The translations under genes were made by a program, and so were the position numbers. From positions 1 through 64,000 of the forward strand of contig CAMVKH010000004.1 of assembly GCA_947168065.1 (NCBI GenBank): a stretch of 64,000 nt of DNA, written 5' to 3'. Below, in pieces: positions 14,588-22,842 of this stretch. Within the stretch, counting starts at the first letter, position 1. Every line of letters begins with the position of its first letter. The stretch is from an uncultured Bacteroidales bacterium (lineage in GTDB: Bacteria > Bacteroidota > Bacteroidia > Bacteroidales > UBA932). The notes beneath the pieces were generated by a model. That model had not been told where the DNA came from, made no database searches, and saw nothing but the letters and a program-made list of their open reading frames with translations.

Positions 14588-16240
14588 ATGAAAAAGCTGA
14601 TCCTTTCGGTCATCCTGCTCTGCTCAGCGGTGGCCTCGTTCGCCTGTACGAACCTGATCGTCGGCAAGAAAGCTTCCGCGGACGGAAGCGTGATGTGTAC
14701 CTACAACTGCGACAGCTTCGGCTTCCTCATGCCGCTGAGCTTCTCCGCTCCCGGCCGTCATGCGGAAGGCGACATGATCGCCATCCGGGGCTGGGGCCCG
14801 CAGACCGGTGAGAAACTGGTCAAGGAAGCACCTTATACCTACGGCGTCGTAGGTCTGATGAACGAGAACCAGGTAACCATTGTCGAAACCACCTGGGGCG
14901 GCCGCCGGGAGCTGGTCAACCGCGAAGGCTATTTCGACTATTTCACCCTGATGGACATCACCCTGAAGCGCAGCACGACGGCCCGCGAAGCCATCGCCGT
15001 CATCAACGAACTGGTCAGCGAATACGGCTATTCCAGCTCCGGTGAGTCGTTCGCCATCTGCGACAAGGACGAAGCCTGGATCATGGAGATCGTCGGCAAG
15101 GGCCCCGGCCGCAAGGGTGCTGTCTGGGTAGCGCTCCGCGTTCCGGACGACTGCGTCTGCGCCTATGCCAACTCGAGCCGCATCCAGCAGTTCCCCCAGG
15201 TCAGGAAAGTGGACAAGAAGAAACCTTTCTGCGAAATCGAAGGTGTCTGCATGTATGCCAAGGACGTCATCTCCCTGGCCCGCGAACTGGGACTCTACCA
15301 GGGAAGCGATGCCGATTTCAGCTTCCGCGAGGCTTACGGTCCGCTCGACTTCAGCGCCATCCGCTACTGTGAGGCACGGGTATGGAGCTTCTTCCGCCAC
15401 CACTACGATACGGCCGAAATGGATGCCTACCTGCCGTTCCTCAACGGCCATACCGATGTCTGTGACCACCTGCCGCTCTGGATCAAGCCGAAGGCCCCCA
15501 TCTCGGTCCGCGAACTGATGGACGACATGCGTGACCACTATGAAGGCACCGCCCTCGACATGACGGCCGACGTGAGCGCTGGTCCCTGGGCCTCACCCTA
15601 TCGCAATCAGCCCGTCAACTTCTTCAGCAGCGACTCCACCGCCATGTTCCGCGAGCGTCCTATCGGCTGCCAGCAGAGCGGTATGACGATGGTCTGCCAG
15701 ATGCGTTCCTGGCTGCCTGATGCCGTCGGCGGCGTAACCTATTTCAATATGGACGACGCCACGATGGTGGCCTACGTGCCGGTTTACTGCGGCATCACCC
15801 GCGTACCGGAACCGTTCCGCCGTGAGAACAACGACATCCGGGAATTCAGCACGGAAAGCGCATTCTGGATGAACAACTTCGTGGCCAACATGGTGTATCC
15901 GCGCTGGAGCGCCATGATCGGCGACCTGCGCGACGCCCAGAAAGAACTGGAGGACTACTACGCCGAGGACCAGAAATCCGTCGAAGAGCAAGCTTCGAAG
16001 ATGACCCCCGGCGAACGTGCCGCCTTCCTGACCGCCAAGACGGAAGCCTACACGGATAAGATGATGAAATGTTGGGACAAGCTGGCCAAGTTCCTCATCG
16101 TCAAGCACAACGACCAGAGCATGATGCCCAGCGAAAACGGCGTATTCGTCCGCGGCCGCGCCACTCCGCCCGCCTACGCACCCGCTTTCATCGAAGCCGT
16201 CAAGGCCCAGACCGGCGACCGCTACGTCAAACCGGAATAA
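14588..16240 (+). CDS. C69-family dipeptidase (exported Ntn hydrolase)
   Basis: 550 residues. Signal peptide 1-19 (SAVASFA) followed directly by CTNLIVGKKASADGSVMC: in family C69 (former U34) the Cys right after the signal is the N-terminal nucleophile, exposed by processing. Further family marks: ESFAICDKDEAWIMEIVG, YANSSRIQQFP and the C-terminal MMKCWDKLAKFLIVKHND. The enzyme would hydrolyse dipeptides or amino-acid amides in the periplasm or outside the cell. May be co-transcribed with hisS, though the 24-nt gap leaves room for none or weak coupling. A 57-nt gap without a clear terminator separates it from the convergent flavoprotein gene. Confidence 0.88.
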   Translation: MKKLILSVILLCSAVASFACTNLIVGKKASADGSVMCTYNCDSFGFLMPLSFSAPGRHAEGDMIAIRGWGPQTGEKLVKEAPYTYGVVGLMNENQVTIVETTWGGRRELVNREGYFDYFTLMDITLKRSTTAREAIAVINELVSEYGYSSSGESFAICDKDEAWIMEIVGKGPGRKGAVWVALRVPDDCVCAYANSSRIQQFPQVRKVDKKKPFCEIEGVCMYAKDVISLARELGLYQGSDADFSFREAYGPLDFSAIRYCEARVWSFFRHHYDTAEMDAYLPFLNGHTDVCDHLPLWIKPKAPISVRELMDDMRDHYEGTALDMTADVSAGPWASPYRNQPVNFFSSDSTAMFRERPIGCQQSGMTMVCQMRSWLPDAVGGVTYFNMDDATMVAYVPVYCGITRVPEPFRRENNDIREFSTESAFWMNNFVANMVYPRWSAMIGDLRDAQKELEDYYAEDQKSVEEQASKMTPGERAAFLTAKTEAYTDKMMKCWDKLAKFLIVKHNDQSMMPSENGVFVRGRATPPAYAPAFIEAVKAQTGDRYVKPE

Positions 16241-16297
16241 GCCCTCTTCCAGCTATTTGACGAGGGTGATCGGCGGGGAGACCTTCTTCCCATTGAG

Positions 16298-17680
16298 TCA
16301 CGGACGGAGGTAAGCGTCGATGGCAGCGGCGGCGCGGCGGCCGGCGCCCATGGCCAGGATGACCGTGGCGGCGCCGGTGACGGCGTCGCCGCCGGCGAAG
16401 ACGCCAGGGCGGCTGGTCGCGCCGGACTCGTCGGCCACGATGCAGCCGTGGCGCTCCGTTTCAAGACCTTTCGTTGTTTTGGCTATCAGCGGGTTGGGCG
16501 ACGTTCCAAGGGCCATGATCACCGCATCGACGGGGATTTCAAATTCGGAATCCTTGATCGGAATCGGACTGCGACGGCCGCTGGCGTCGGGCTCACCCAG
16601 TTCCATCTGGATGCAGCGCAAGGCGTTTACCCAGCCTTTCTCGTCACCCAGGATCTCGACGGGATTGGTCAACATCCGGAAAACGATGCCCTCTTCCAAC
16701 GCATGATGCACTTCTTCGGCGCGGGCCGGAAGTTCCTTCTCCGTACGGCGGTAGACGATGGTCACCTGCGATCCCAAACGCAGGGCCGTGCGTGCCGCGT
16801 CCATGGCGACGTTGCCGCCACCGACCACGGCGACCCGCTTCCCGACGAAGATCGGTGTATCGCTCGAAGGATCGAAAGCCCGCATCAGATTGCTCCGCGT
16901 CAGGAACTCGTTGGCCGAAAAAACGCCGTTCAGGCTCTCGCCGGGGATACCCATGAAACGGGGCAATCCGGCTCCGGATCCGACAAAGACCGCCTTGAAT
17001 CCCTCACGGTCGAACAACTCGTCGATGGTGATCGTACGACCCACCACCACATTGGTTTCGATTTTTACGCCGAGGGCCCGGACGCTGTCGATCTCCGGCT
17101 CCACGACCCGCTGCTTCGGCAGACGGAATTCGGGAATACCATACTGAAGCACGCCACCGGGTTTATGGAGCACCTCGAAAATCGTGACGTCGTAGCCCAA
17201 CTTCGCCAGATCGCTGGCGCAGGCGAGCCCGGACGGGCCACTGCCCACGATTGCCACCTTGATGCCGTTGGCCGGCGCCTTTTCCACAGGAACACCGCCT
17301 TGGGCCCGGCTCCAGTCGGCCACGAAACGCTCCAGCTTGCCGATGGCGACCGGCTCACCTTTGACGCCCAGGATGCAGCTGCCTTCGCATTGCGTTTCCT
17401 GCGGACAGACACGCCCGCAGACGGCAGGGAGCGAGCTGTCGCGCGCAATTACCCGCGCCGCTTCCTGGAAAGCGCCGGCACGGACCTGCGCGATGAATTC
17501 CGGAATCCGGATACCTACCGGGCAATGCTGCACGCAACGCGGATTGCGGCAATTCAGGCAGCGGGAAGCTTCCAGCAGCGCCTCTTCTTCATTGTAGCCG
17601 TAGCAAACTTCTTCGAAATTGCCGGCCCGGACCTTCGGGTCCTGTTCCCGCACGGGAACACGTCCTGTCTTCTCTGCCAT
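16298..17680 (-). CDS. NADPH-dependent oxidoreductase subunit (GltD-like; NfnB/SudA type)
   Basis: 460 residues. N-terminal cysteine clusters CLNCRNPRCVQHCP and CGRVCPQETQCEGSC bind 4Fe-4S centres; then FAD (VGSGPSGLACASDLAKLGYDVTIFE) and NADPH (VVGGGNVAMDAARTALRLG) Rossmann motifs, and the end GVFAGGDAVTGAATVILAMGAGRRAA. Annotated often as glutamate synthase small chain, but with the adjacent DHOD-like subunit it matches NfnAB/SudBA: NADH-dependent reduced ferredoxin:NADP oxidoreductase (or sulfide dehydrogenase). The start at 17680 is set by GGGAGGA 7 nt upstream, which lies within the end of the upstream gene (2 nt between stop and ATG). Confidence 0.88.
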   Translation of the reverse strand: MAEKTGRVPVREQDPKVRAGNFEEVCYGYNEEEALLEASRCLNCRNPRCVQHCPVGIRIPEFIAQVRAGAFQEAARVIARDSSLPAVCGRVCPQETQCEGSCILGVKGEPVAIGKLERFVADWSRAQGGVPVEKAPANGIKVAIVGSGPSGLACASDLAKLGYDVTIFEVLHKPGGVLQYGIPEFRLPKQRVVEPEIDSVRALGVKIETNVVVGRTITIDELFDREGFKAVFVGSGAGLPRFMGIPGESLNGVFSANEFLTRSNLMRAFDPSSDTPIFVGKRVAVVGGGNVAMDAARTALRLGSQVTIVYRRTEKELPARAEEVHHALEEGIVFRMLTNPVEILGDEKGWVNALRCIQMELGEPDASGRRSPIPIKDSEFEIPVDAVIMALGTSPNPLIAKTTKGLETERHGCIVADESGATSRPGVFAGGDAVTGAATVILAMGAGRRAAAAIDAYLRP

Positions 17681-17682
17681 CT

Positions 17683-18534
17683 TCAGTTCCTCCCGATTTT
17701 GCATTTGTGATCGGCCTCCTGTTCCTGCGGCCGGTAGATCGTCTGACGGCGCAGGGCCTCGTCGAAGTCCACCTGATAAGCGTCGAATTCAGGTCCTTCG
17801 ACGCAGGCGAACCGTACTTTCCCGCCTACGGTGATGCGGCAGCATCCACACATTCCGGTGCCATCGACCATCAGCGTATTGAGACTGACTGTCAATGGAA
17901 TACCCGACTCCCGCAGGGTCAGCGCCACGAACTTCATCATAATCATCGGACCGATGGCGACCGCCTGGTCGTAATGCTGTCCTTCGGCCAGCAGGAGCTT
18001 GACTTTTTCCGTCACCAGGCCGTGATGCCCTTCCGAGCCGTCATCCGTACAGACATACAGATTGTCACAGACCGCCGACATCTCCTCGCGCAAGATCAAC
18101 AAATCCGCCGTCTTGGCACCGACAACCACATCGACGTATGCACCCCGCTCATGCAGGTACTTGGCTTGCGGATAGACGGGCGCCGTACCCAAGCCGCCGG
18201 CTACAAACAAGTAGCGGCTGCCTTTCAAGGCTCCGTCAGGCAGCTCTACGAAATCGGACGGGCAGCCCAGCGGGCCCACCACGTCGGTGAAACAATCGCC
18301 TTCTTCCAGGGCACAGATCAGGCGGCTCGAGGCGCCGACGATCTGGGTCACGATGGTGACCGTCCCCTGTTTCCTGTCATAGTCGCAGATGGTCAGGGGA
18401 ATCCTTTCTCCTTCCTCCCGTGCCCGCACGATCAGGAACTGGCCCGGCTGTGCTGAAGCAGCCAGGCGGGGAGCCTCGACGTCCATCAGGCAGATGGTCG
18501 GCGTCAGCATGGCTTTACGGGTAATCTTATACAT
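17683..18534 (-). CDS. DHOD-like FAD/[2Fe-2S] subunit (NfnA/SudB type)
   Basis: 283 residues, start MYKITRKAML. FAD-binding GQFLIVRAREEGERIPLTICDYD, NAD-binding VAGGLGTAPVYPQAKYL, and near the C terminus the [2Fe-2S] cluster motif GMCGCCRITVGGKVRFACVEGPEFD. This is the electron-transfer partner of the GltD-like subunit that follows; together they exchange electrons among NADH, NADPH and ferredoxin in anaerobes. Its start overlaps the end of mgtC by 8 bp. The tail (EQEADHKCKIGRN) contains the ribosome-binding site of the next gene, suggesting translational coupling. Confidence 0.87.
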   Translation of the reverse strand: MYKITRKAMLTPTICLMDVEAPRLAASAQPGQFLIVRAREEGERIPLTICDYDRKQGTVTIVTQIVGASSRLICALEEGDCFTDVVGPLGCPSDFVELPDGALKGSRYLFVAGGLGTAPVYPQAKYLHERGAYVDVVVGAKTADLLILREEMSAVCDNLYVCTDDGSEGHHGLVTEKVKLLLAEGQHYDQAVAIGPMIMMKFVALTLRESGIPLTVSLNTLMVDGTGMCGCCRITVGGKVRFACVEGPEFDAYQVDFDEALRRQTIYRPQEQEADHKCKIGRN

Positions 18535-18994
18535 TGTCTGTTGTCTGGTCTTGTGACTGTTGCTTGGCTTTCCTGTCCCGGCGGCGTCGCACACGCAGCA
18601 CCAGATAGACCACCAGGGCGGCCAGCAGTGCCTCCACGCGCAAGCCGATTCCGACCAGCACGCCGAGCGCAGCGACCGTCCAGACAAGGATGGCAGTCGT
18701 CAGGTTGAAAATGTCTTTCTCTCCTTTCTTGAAGATGATGCCCGCTCCGATGAAGCCCACGCCCGTGACGATCTGCGCGATGACACGGCTGTGGTCGATT
18801 CCGCAGCGAAGCGAAGCGTAGGCGAACAGATAGGAGCCGATGATCAGGATGATGGTCGACCGTTCCCCCATCGTCTTGCCCGCCTCGTGTCGCTCGCGTC
18901 CCACCACATAGCCGATGAGCAGCACGAGCACCATGTCGATGCTGAAGGTGAGCAGGTTCGAAAAATCGAAGAAATTCTTAAGGAAGTCTGTCAA
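18527..18994 (-). CDS. MgtC/SapB-family membrane protein
   Basis: 155 residues with four to five membrane helices and the family signature GYVVGRERHEAGKTMGERSTIILIIGSYLFA, then VIAQIVTGVGFIGAGIIFKKG and the LTTAILVWTVAALGVLVGIG helices. The acidic/basic tail after residue 135 is soluble. The family is linked to Mg2+ limitation, phosphate/ATP homeostasis and virulence in other bacteria; role here unknown. The only start that keeps the first helix is TTG at 18994; an ATG 20 codons later is possible. Both neighbours overlap it (17 bp with the GH9-CE4 gene, 8 bp with the flavoprotein gene). Confidence 0.83.
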   Translation of the reverse strand: MTDFLKNFFDFSNLLTFSIDMVLVLLIGYVVGRERHEAGKTMGERSTIILIIGSYLFAYASLRCGIDHSRVIAQIVTGVGFIGAGIIFKKGEKDIFNLTTAILVWTVAALGVLVGIGLRVEALLAALVVYLVLRVRRRRDRKAKQQSQDQTTDNV

Positions 18995-21479
18995 AGCGGT
19001 ACCCTTTCTTCTTTAGATAACGGATGATCTCGTCGAGCCGGTTGTAGAGGCGCTCGCTGTCCGGACGGTCGGGATGGATGCCCGGATGGATGAGCAGCAA
19101 AGCGCCGTCCAGTCCCTTCTCCTTTTCGAACTTCCAGAGTCCGTCGATAAGCGTCTGCGCCTTCTTGTAATTCGGCATATCCGGCGTCGTGTAGTCGGCG
19201 GGCGTGCCGATGCCCGGCGTGTAGTTGACCACGCGGACACCCATCGATTCGAGGATCCCCACGCTGAACGCGTTGTAATGTTCATACGGAGGCAGGAACC
19301 AGCGTGCGTCTTCGCGATTCACGCCGAACTTCGCCAGTTCGGCATAGTTGGCCTTCAGGTCGCTGATGATGCTGTCGGCGCTCATCAGATTGGGCCGCTC
19401 GGCGCCCCAGTCACAATAGAGCACATGCTTGTCCGAATGACCGCCCACGTAGTGGCCTTCATCCACGAGGCGGCGGACCACATCCTGGTTGGGTTTGTAT
19501 CGCAGACAGTTGCCGGTCAAGAAGAAATTGCCTTTGATTTTCCGCTTCTTCAGTGTCTGGAGGATCTTCTCCGCACCGTTGAAGTTCTCGTCGGCCGTGA
19601 AGCACAGATAGACGACCTTCTTGTCGGGATTCACGCGGACAATCGTGCCGTAGCGGTCTTTCTCGCAGTTGTACTGGTGACCCTCCTGCTCCAGCTGCGC
19701 GAAATACCAGGTCAGGCCGGCCGTGCCGTCCATCGTGGGTTCGTTGCTGGCATAGTCGCCGATATCGTCGTGATAGACGGCGATACCGTTGTTCAGCGCC
19801 TCGAAATCGTCGGGGCGGGTCAGCGCAGCGCCGGCCCGCTCCAGGAAGAGCGTATTGTAGATCGGGCCGTCGATCAGACCGCCAAGCGGCAGGTCGCCAT
19901 TGACCTTCACGTAAGAGGAGTGCGGGTCGGTGGGATAATCGTAGCCCGGCATTTCAGCCGCAGGCCAGCCGCAGATCATCGAAGTGCCCCATGGGTTGCA
20001 GCCGAAGAGCCAGTCGCGCAGCGCCGCTTCCATCTCGCGGAACGAAGCGTCGCCCGTGGCCATCTCATAGAGACGGGCCTGCGTCACGGCAGCGGAAGTC
20101 AGGTTATTGGAGCACCACAGATACGGTACGCCGTGCATGAACGGGTCGTCGCCCGCCCTGTCGCGCAAATCCTGCAGGCCCTGACGCATATAGCCGGCGA
20201 ACTCGGCGCTGACGGCCTCATCGTCGCTCGTTGCCAGGAGCCAGTGGCCCAGATTGATGAAAGGATACCACTGATAGTGATGATACTCCTTGCCGGGGCC
20301 GCGGCCGCGCTCCATCCAGGGCGAAACGGGTTCCAGTTCGCCCCAATAGGCGGCCTTCTGCTTCCAGTCCCCGCCTTTGCCAAGGGCGTACTGCGTAGCC
20401 GCCGCCAGTTCGACGTCGTCCACCCAGGTGTCTTCTTCATAGAAATAGGGCGAAATCACGCACGCGGTCTGGGTATTGCCGGGAAATTCCAGGGCGAAAT
20501 CCCAGGCATCCTGTACTTTACCTTCGATCTTGGCTGCAAACTCGGGATACCATTTGCGGATGACATCCGCACCCAGCGCAAAGGTCGAGGCGAACTTGCC
20601 GGCCGCCGAAGAGACGCCGGTTGTCCGGTTGACCTTCTTTCCGGCAATCTGCGGCTTGCCCGTGACAAAGTACACGGGACGGCCCTTACCCGGGCCGTAG
20701 CCATAATCCACCGAATCGAGATACGGCAGCCGCATACCGGCGTGGTCACGGTCGTCGGCGATCTGGTAGTACATCTCGCGCGGCGCCGGGTTCATCTTGT
20801 CGAGCCAGTCGAGACCCCATTTCACCTCGTCGAGGATGTCGGGGATGCCGTTGGCACCCGGACGGCCGGTCGCGTCATAGCAGTCGTGGAATACAGACTT
20901 GTCTTCCGTATATTTCCAGGCGAAGGCCATGTGATAGATCGACGTGGAGGTCGTGGTCATATACTGGAGGTAGTCGGTGGCATCGTGCCAGCCGCCCGTC
21001 ACGTCGATATGCTCGCCCGTCCGGGTGGGATGGTACACGATATAGCCGTCATCCTGATGGCAGAGGTGGTCGTTGTAGGGATTGTCGCCGCAGCGCTGCT
21101 GGCGCATATAGGTCAGCAGGAAATCGGCTGCGGAGTCATAGACGTCCGCACCGATGCGGAAGACCGGCGAAGTCGCTCCGTCGCAAACGATGTAATAGGA
21201 GCCGGGCGTCTGAAGCCTGGAAAAATCGAGCCGCCAGGCACTGGCAAGTGCCCATTTCGAGGCGTCCGCGGCACGGCCCTGCCCCTTGAGGACAGGTTCG
21301 TCGGTGAGGGCGTCACGGACTTCAAAAGCACCCGTCGTAGCGGCATCCTGCGAAATGGCCACCGCAACTTTCAGATCATCGGGCAGATAGCCCGACAGGT
21401 TGACACGCACCCAGGTCTCCTCCGCACGGAGCGGCAGGAAGGCCAGGAAAGAAACAAGCAGAAGGAACAGTCTTTTCAT
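18978..21479 (-). CDS. Glycoside hydrolase family 9 fused to CE4-type deacetylase
   Basis: 833 residues. Signal peptide 1-19; cellulase N-terminal Ig-like domain about 20-110 (VRVNLSGYLPDDLKVAVAIS); GH9 (alpha/alpha)6 catalytic domain about 115-610 with GGWHDATDY at 162-170 (DAGD-type motif holding the catalytic base Asp) and the general acid Glu580 in YASNEPTMDGTAG. Residues 620-833 form a NodB/CE4 polysaccharide deacetylase: TADEN at 628-632 replaces the usual TFDDG (first Asp kept, second is Glu), metal ligands HSDKH at 681-685, PPY segment, and LLIHPG at 796-800. GH9 enzymes are beta-1,4-glucanases or exo-glucosaminidases. The linked deacetylase makes an amino-sugar or acetylated beta-glucan substrate attractive, but that is inference. 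Confidence 0.87.
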   Translation of the reverse strand: MKRLFLLLVSFLAFLPLRAEETWVRVNLSGYLPDDLKVAVAISQDAATTGAFEVRDALTDEPVLKGQGRAADASKWALASAWRLDFSRLQTPGSYYIVCDGATSPVFRIGADVYDSAADFLLTYMRQQRCGDNPYNDHLCHQDDGYIVYHPTRTGEHIDVTGGWHDATDYLQYMTTTSTSIYHMAFAWKYTEDKSVFHDCYDATGRPGANGIPDILDEVKWGLDWLDKMNPAPREMYYQIADDRDHAGMRLPYLDSVDYGYGPGKGRPVYFVTGKPQIAGKKVNRTTGVSSAAGKFASTFALGADVIRKWYPEFAAKIEGKVQDAWDFALEFPGNTQTACVISPYFYEEDTWVDDVELAAATQYALGKGGDWKQKAAYWGELEPVSPWMERGRGPGKEYHHYQWYPFINLGHWLLATSDDEAVSAEFAGYMRQGLQDLRDRAGDDPFMHGVPYLWCSNNLTSAAVTQARLYEMATGDASFREMEAALRDWLFGCNPWGTSMICGWPAAEMPGYDYPTDPHSSYVKVNGDLPLGGLIDGPIYNTLFLERAGAALTRPDDFEALNNGIAVYHDDIGDYASNEPTMDGTAGLTWYFAQLEQEGHQYNCEKDRYGTIVRVNPDKKVVYLCFTADENFNGAEKILQTLKKRKIKGNFFLTGNCLRYKPNQDVVRRLVDEGHYVGGHSDKHVLYCDWGAERPNLMSADSIISDLKANYAELAKFGVNREDARWFLPPYEHYNAFSVGILESMGVRVVNYTPGIGTPADYTTPDMPNYKKAQTLIDGLWKFEKEKGLDGALLLIHPGIHPDRPDSERLYNRLDEIIRYLKKKGYRFDRLP

Positions 21480-21494
21480 TTATTATTATCAATC

Positions 21495-22835
21495 CTATTT
21501 AGGCATTTGGGCGCCATAGCCCGGAACAGCGCCGAAGAGCTTCAGCGCATCCTCCACGGGATAGTGGTTGGCGAACATCGTGACCTTCGACTGCATCGTG
21601 CCGGTCATGTTCATGCCCATCGCCTGCCGGAAGGTATTGTTGGAAGAATTCGGGTCGTAGGACAGTTTCTCTGAATAGGTCGCTCCGAGGAAGCCTTTCA
21701 GGTAAGCCTGGTTGATCTTGCCCTGGAAAATGGCCGGATCGGTGACTTCCTTGTTGTCGTCCGCTTCGGCCAGCTGTTCCACATCGTCGAAGTCCTTCAC
21801 GTTGACGCGCAGGAACATGCCTCCGCCGGGAAGGGTGAGGTCCGCCTGCCGGTTCAGGAAGAAGAGCGTGTTCTCACATGTGGTTACACGTTCCGCCTCC
21901 TTGGAGGCCGGGCTGTCCACGTGGGTGCGGTCGAGACCGGCGAAGACGCTGCAGCCGATGATGTTGTGGTCCAGATAGCTGTCCATCTTGGGCAGATAAC
22001 GGTAGCCGTAACCCATGTCGCTGAGGTCTTTCAGGCGCGACCAAGTGAAGAGGACGGTGTTGTTGGTGAAGTACGTCTTGCTGTTCATCGCGGCCGAGGC
22101 GCCCCGCAGTTCGACAGCCGCCATGCGGATGTTGACGAAGATGCAGTTGTCCACGATGATCTTCGTGGCGAAGGTCGATCCGAGCAGGCCGAAGTTCGGT
22201 CCGTTGAGGAATGCGCAGTTGCGGATCGTCACGTCGCATTTCGAACCGGTGTTGATATAGACGATGGCCGTCTCGGTCGTATAGACCTGGGCTTCCGGAA
22301 CACCCGGAGCGCCGACACCCGACGAGCCGATAGGCTGCATCATGGCCGTCTCAACGCCCTCCGGCTTGCCTTCCCCGCGCGGGTTGTAAGCAATCGAGTT
22401 GCCGCGGTCCATGATCAGGCCGTCCAGTTCGACCAGCGTACCGGTCTGCATGACGTTGATCTGGATCGTCCCCTGCCCCTGCGCCGAACCGTTGGAGGTG
22501 GCGGAGGGCTGGATGTAGGTGCGGTGGCCCAGGACATCCCGCTCGGAGAAGTCGGCCGACCAGCCGCCAATGATCGATACACCCTTGTTGATCTTGATAT
22601 TACCGGAATTCAGCAATCCGTAATAATTGCCTTCGGCGACGTTGATCACGTCGCCCGTAGCGGCCATGTCGATGGCCTTCTGGATGTTCTTGACAGGATT
22701 ACCCTTCGAACCGTCGTTGCGGTTCGAACCGGTGGCCTGGCTTACGTACCAGGTCTTGCCCCGGTTCTGGGCGCCGGCCGGCAGCACCATGAGCAGTGCT
22801 GCAATCGCCAGCAATGTGATTCTCAAGTGTTTCAT
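21495..22835 (-). CDS. Exported right-handed parallel beta-helix protein
   Basis: 446 residues, signal peptide 1-21 (VLPAGAQ). TWYVSQATGSNRNDGSKGNPVKNIQKAIDMAATGDVINVAEGNYYG is the classic opening of Pel-/DUF1565-like beta-helix proteins, followed by repeats such as VSIIGGWSADF, VELDGLIMDRGNS, VTIRNCAFLNGPNFGL and KIIVDNCIFVNIRMAAVELRGA. No catalytic residues can be assigned; such proteins are polysaccharide lyases/hydrolases or surface binding scaffolds. It is the middle gene of sppA-this-GH9 (gaps of 7 and 15 nt), so a role in the same polysaccharide process is reasonable. Confidence 0.78.
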   Translation of the reverse strand: MKHLRITLLAIAALLMVLPAGAQNRGKTWYVSQATGSNRNDGSKGNPVKNIQKAIDMAATGDVINVAEGNYYGLLNSGNIKINKGVSIIGGWSADFSERDVLGHRTYIQPSATSNGSAQGQGTIQINVMQTGTLVELDGLIMDRGNSIAYNPRGEGKPEGVETAMMQPIGSSGVGAPGVPEAQVYTTETAIVYINTGSKCDVTIRNCAFLNGPNFGLLGSTFATKIIVDNCIFVNIRMAAVELRGASAAMNSKTYFTNNTVLFTWSRLKDLSDMGYGYRYLPKMDSYLDHNIIGCSVFAGLDRTHVDSPASKEAERVTTCENTLFFLNRQADLTLPGGGMFLRVNVKDFDDVEQLAEADDNKEVTDPAIFQGKINQAYLKGFLGATYSEKLSYDPNSSNNTFRQAMGMNMTGTMQSKVTMFANHYPVEDALKLFGAVPGYGAQMPK

Positions 22836-22842
22836 GACGCCG

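Noticed and set aside
16298-17680. Glutamate synthase small subunit (gltD) proper
   Set aside because: No large GltB subunit nearby; adjacent DHOD-like [2Fe-2S] subunit fits an NfnAB/SudAB oxidoreductase better.
19074-21674. 866-codon open frame on the plus strand
   Set aside because: Antisense shadow of the GH9-CE4 gene.
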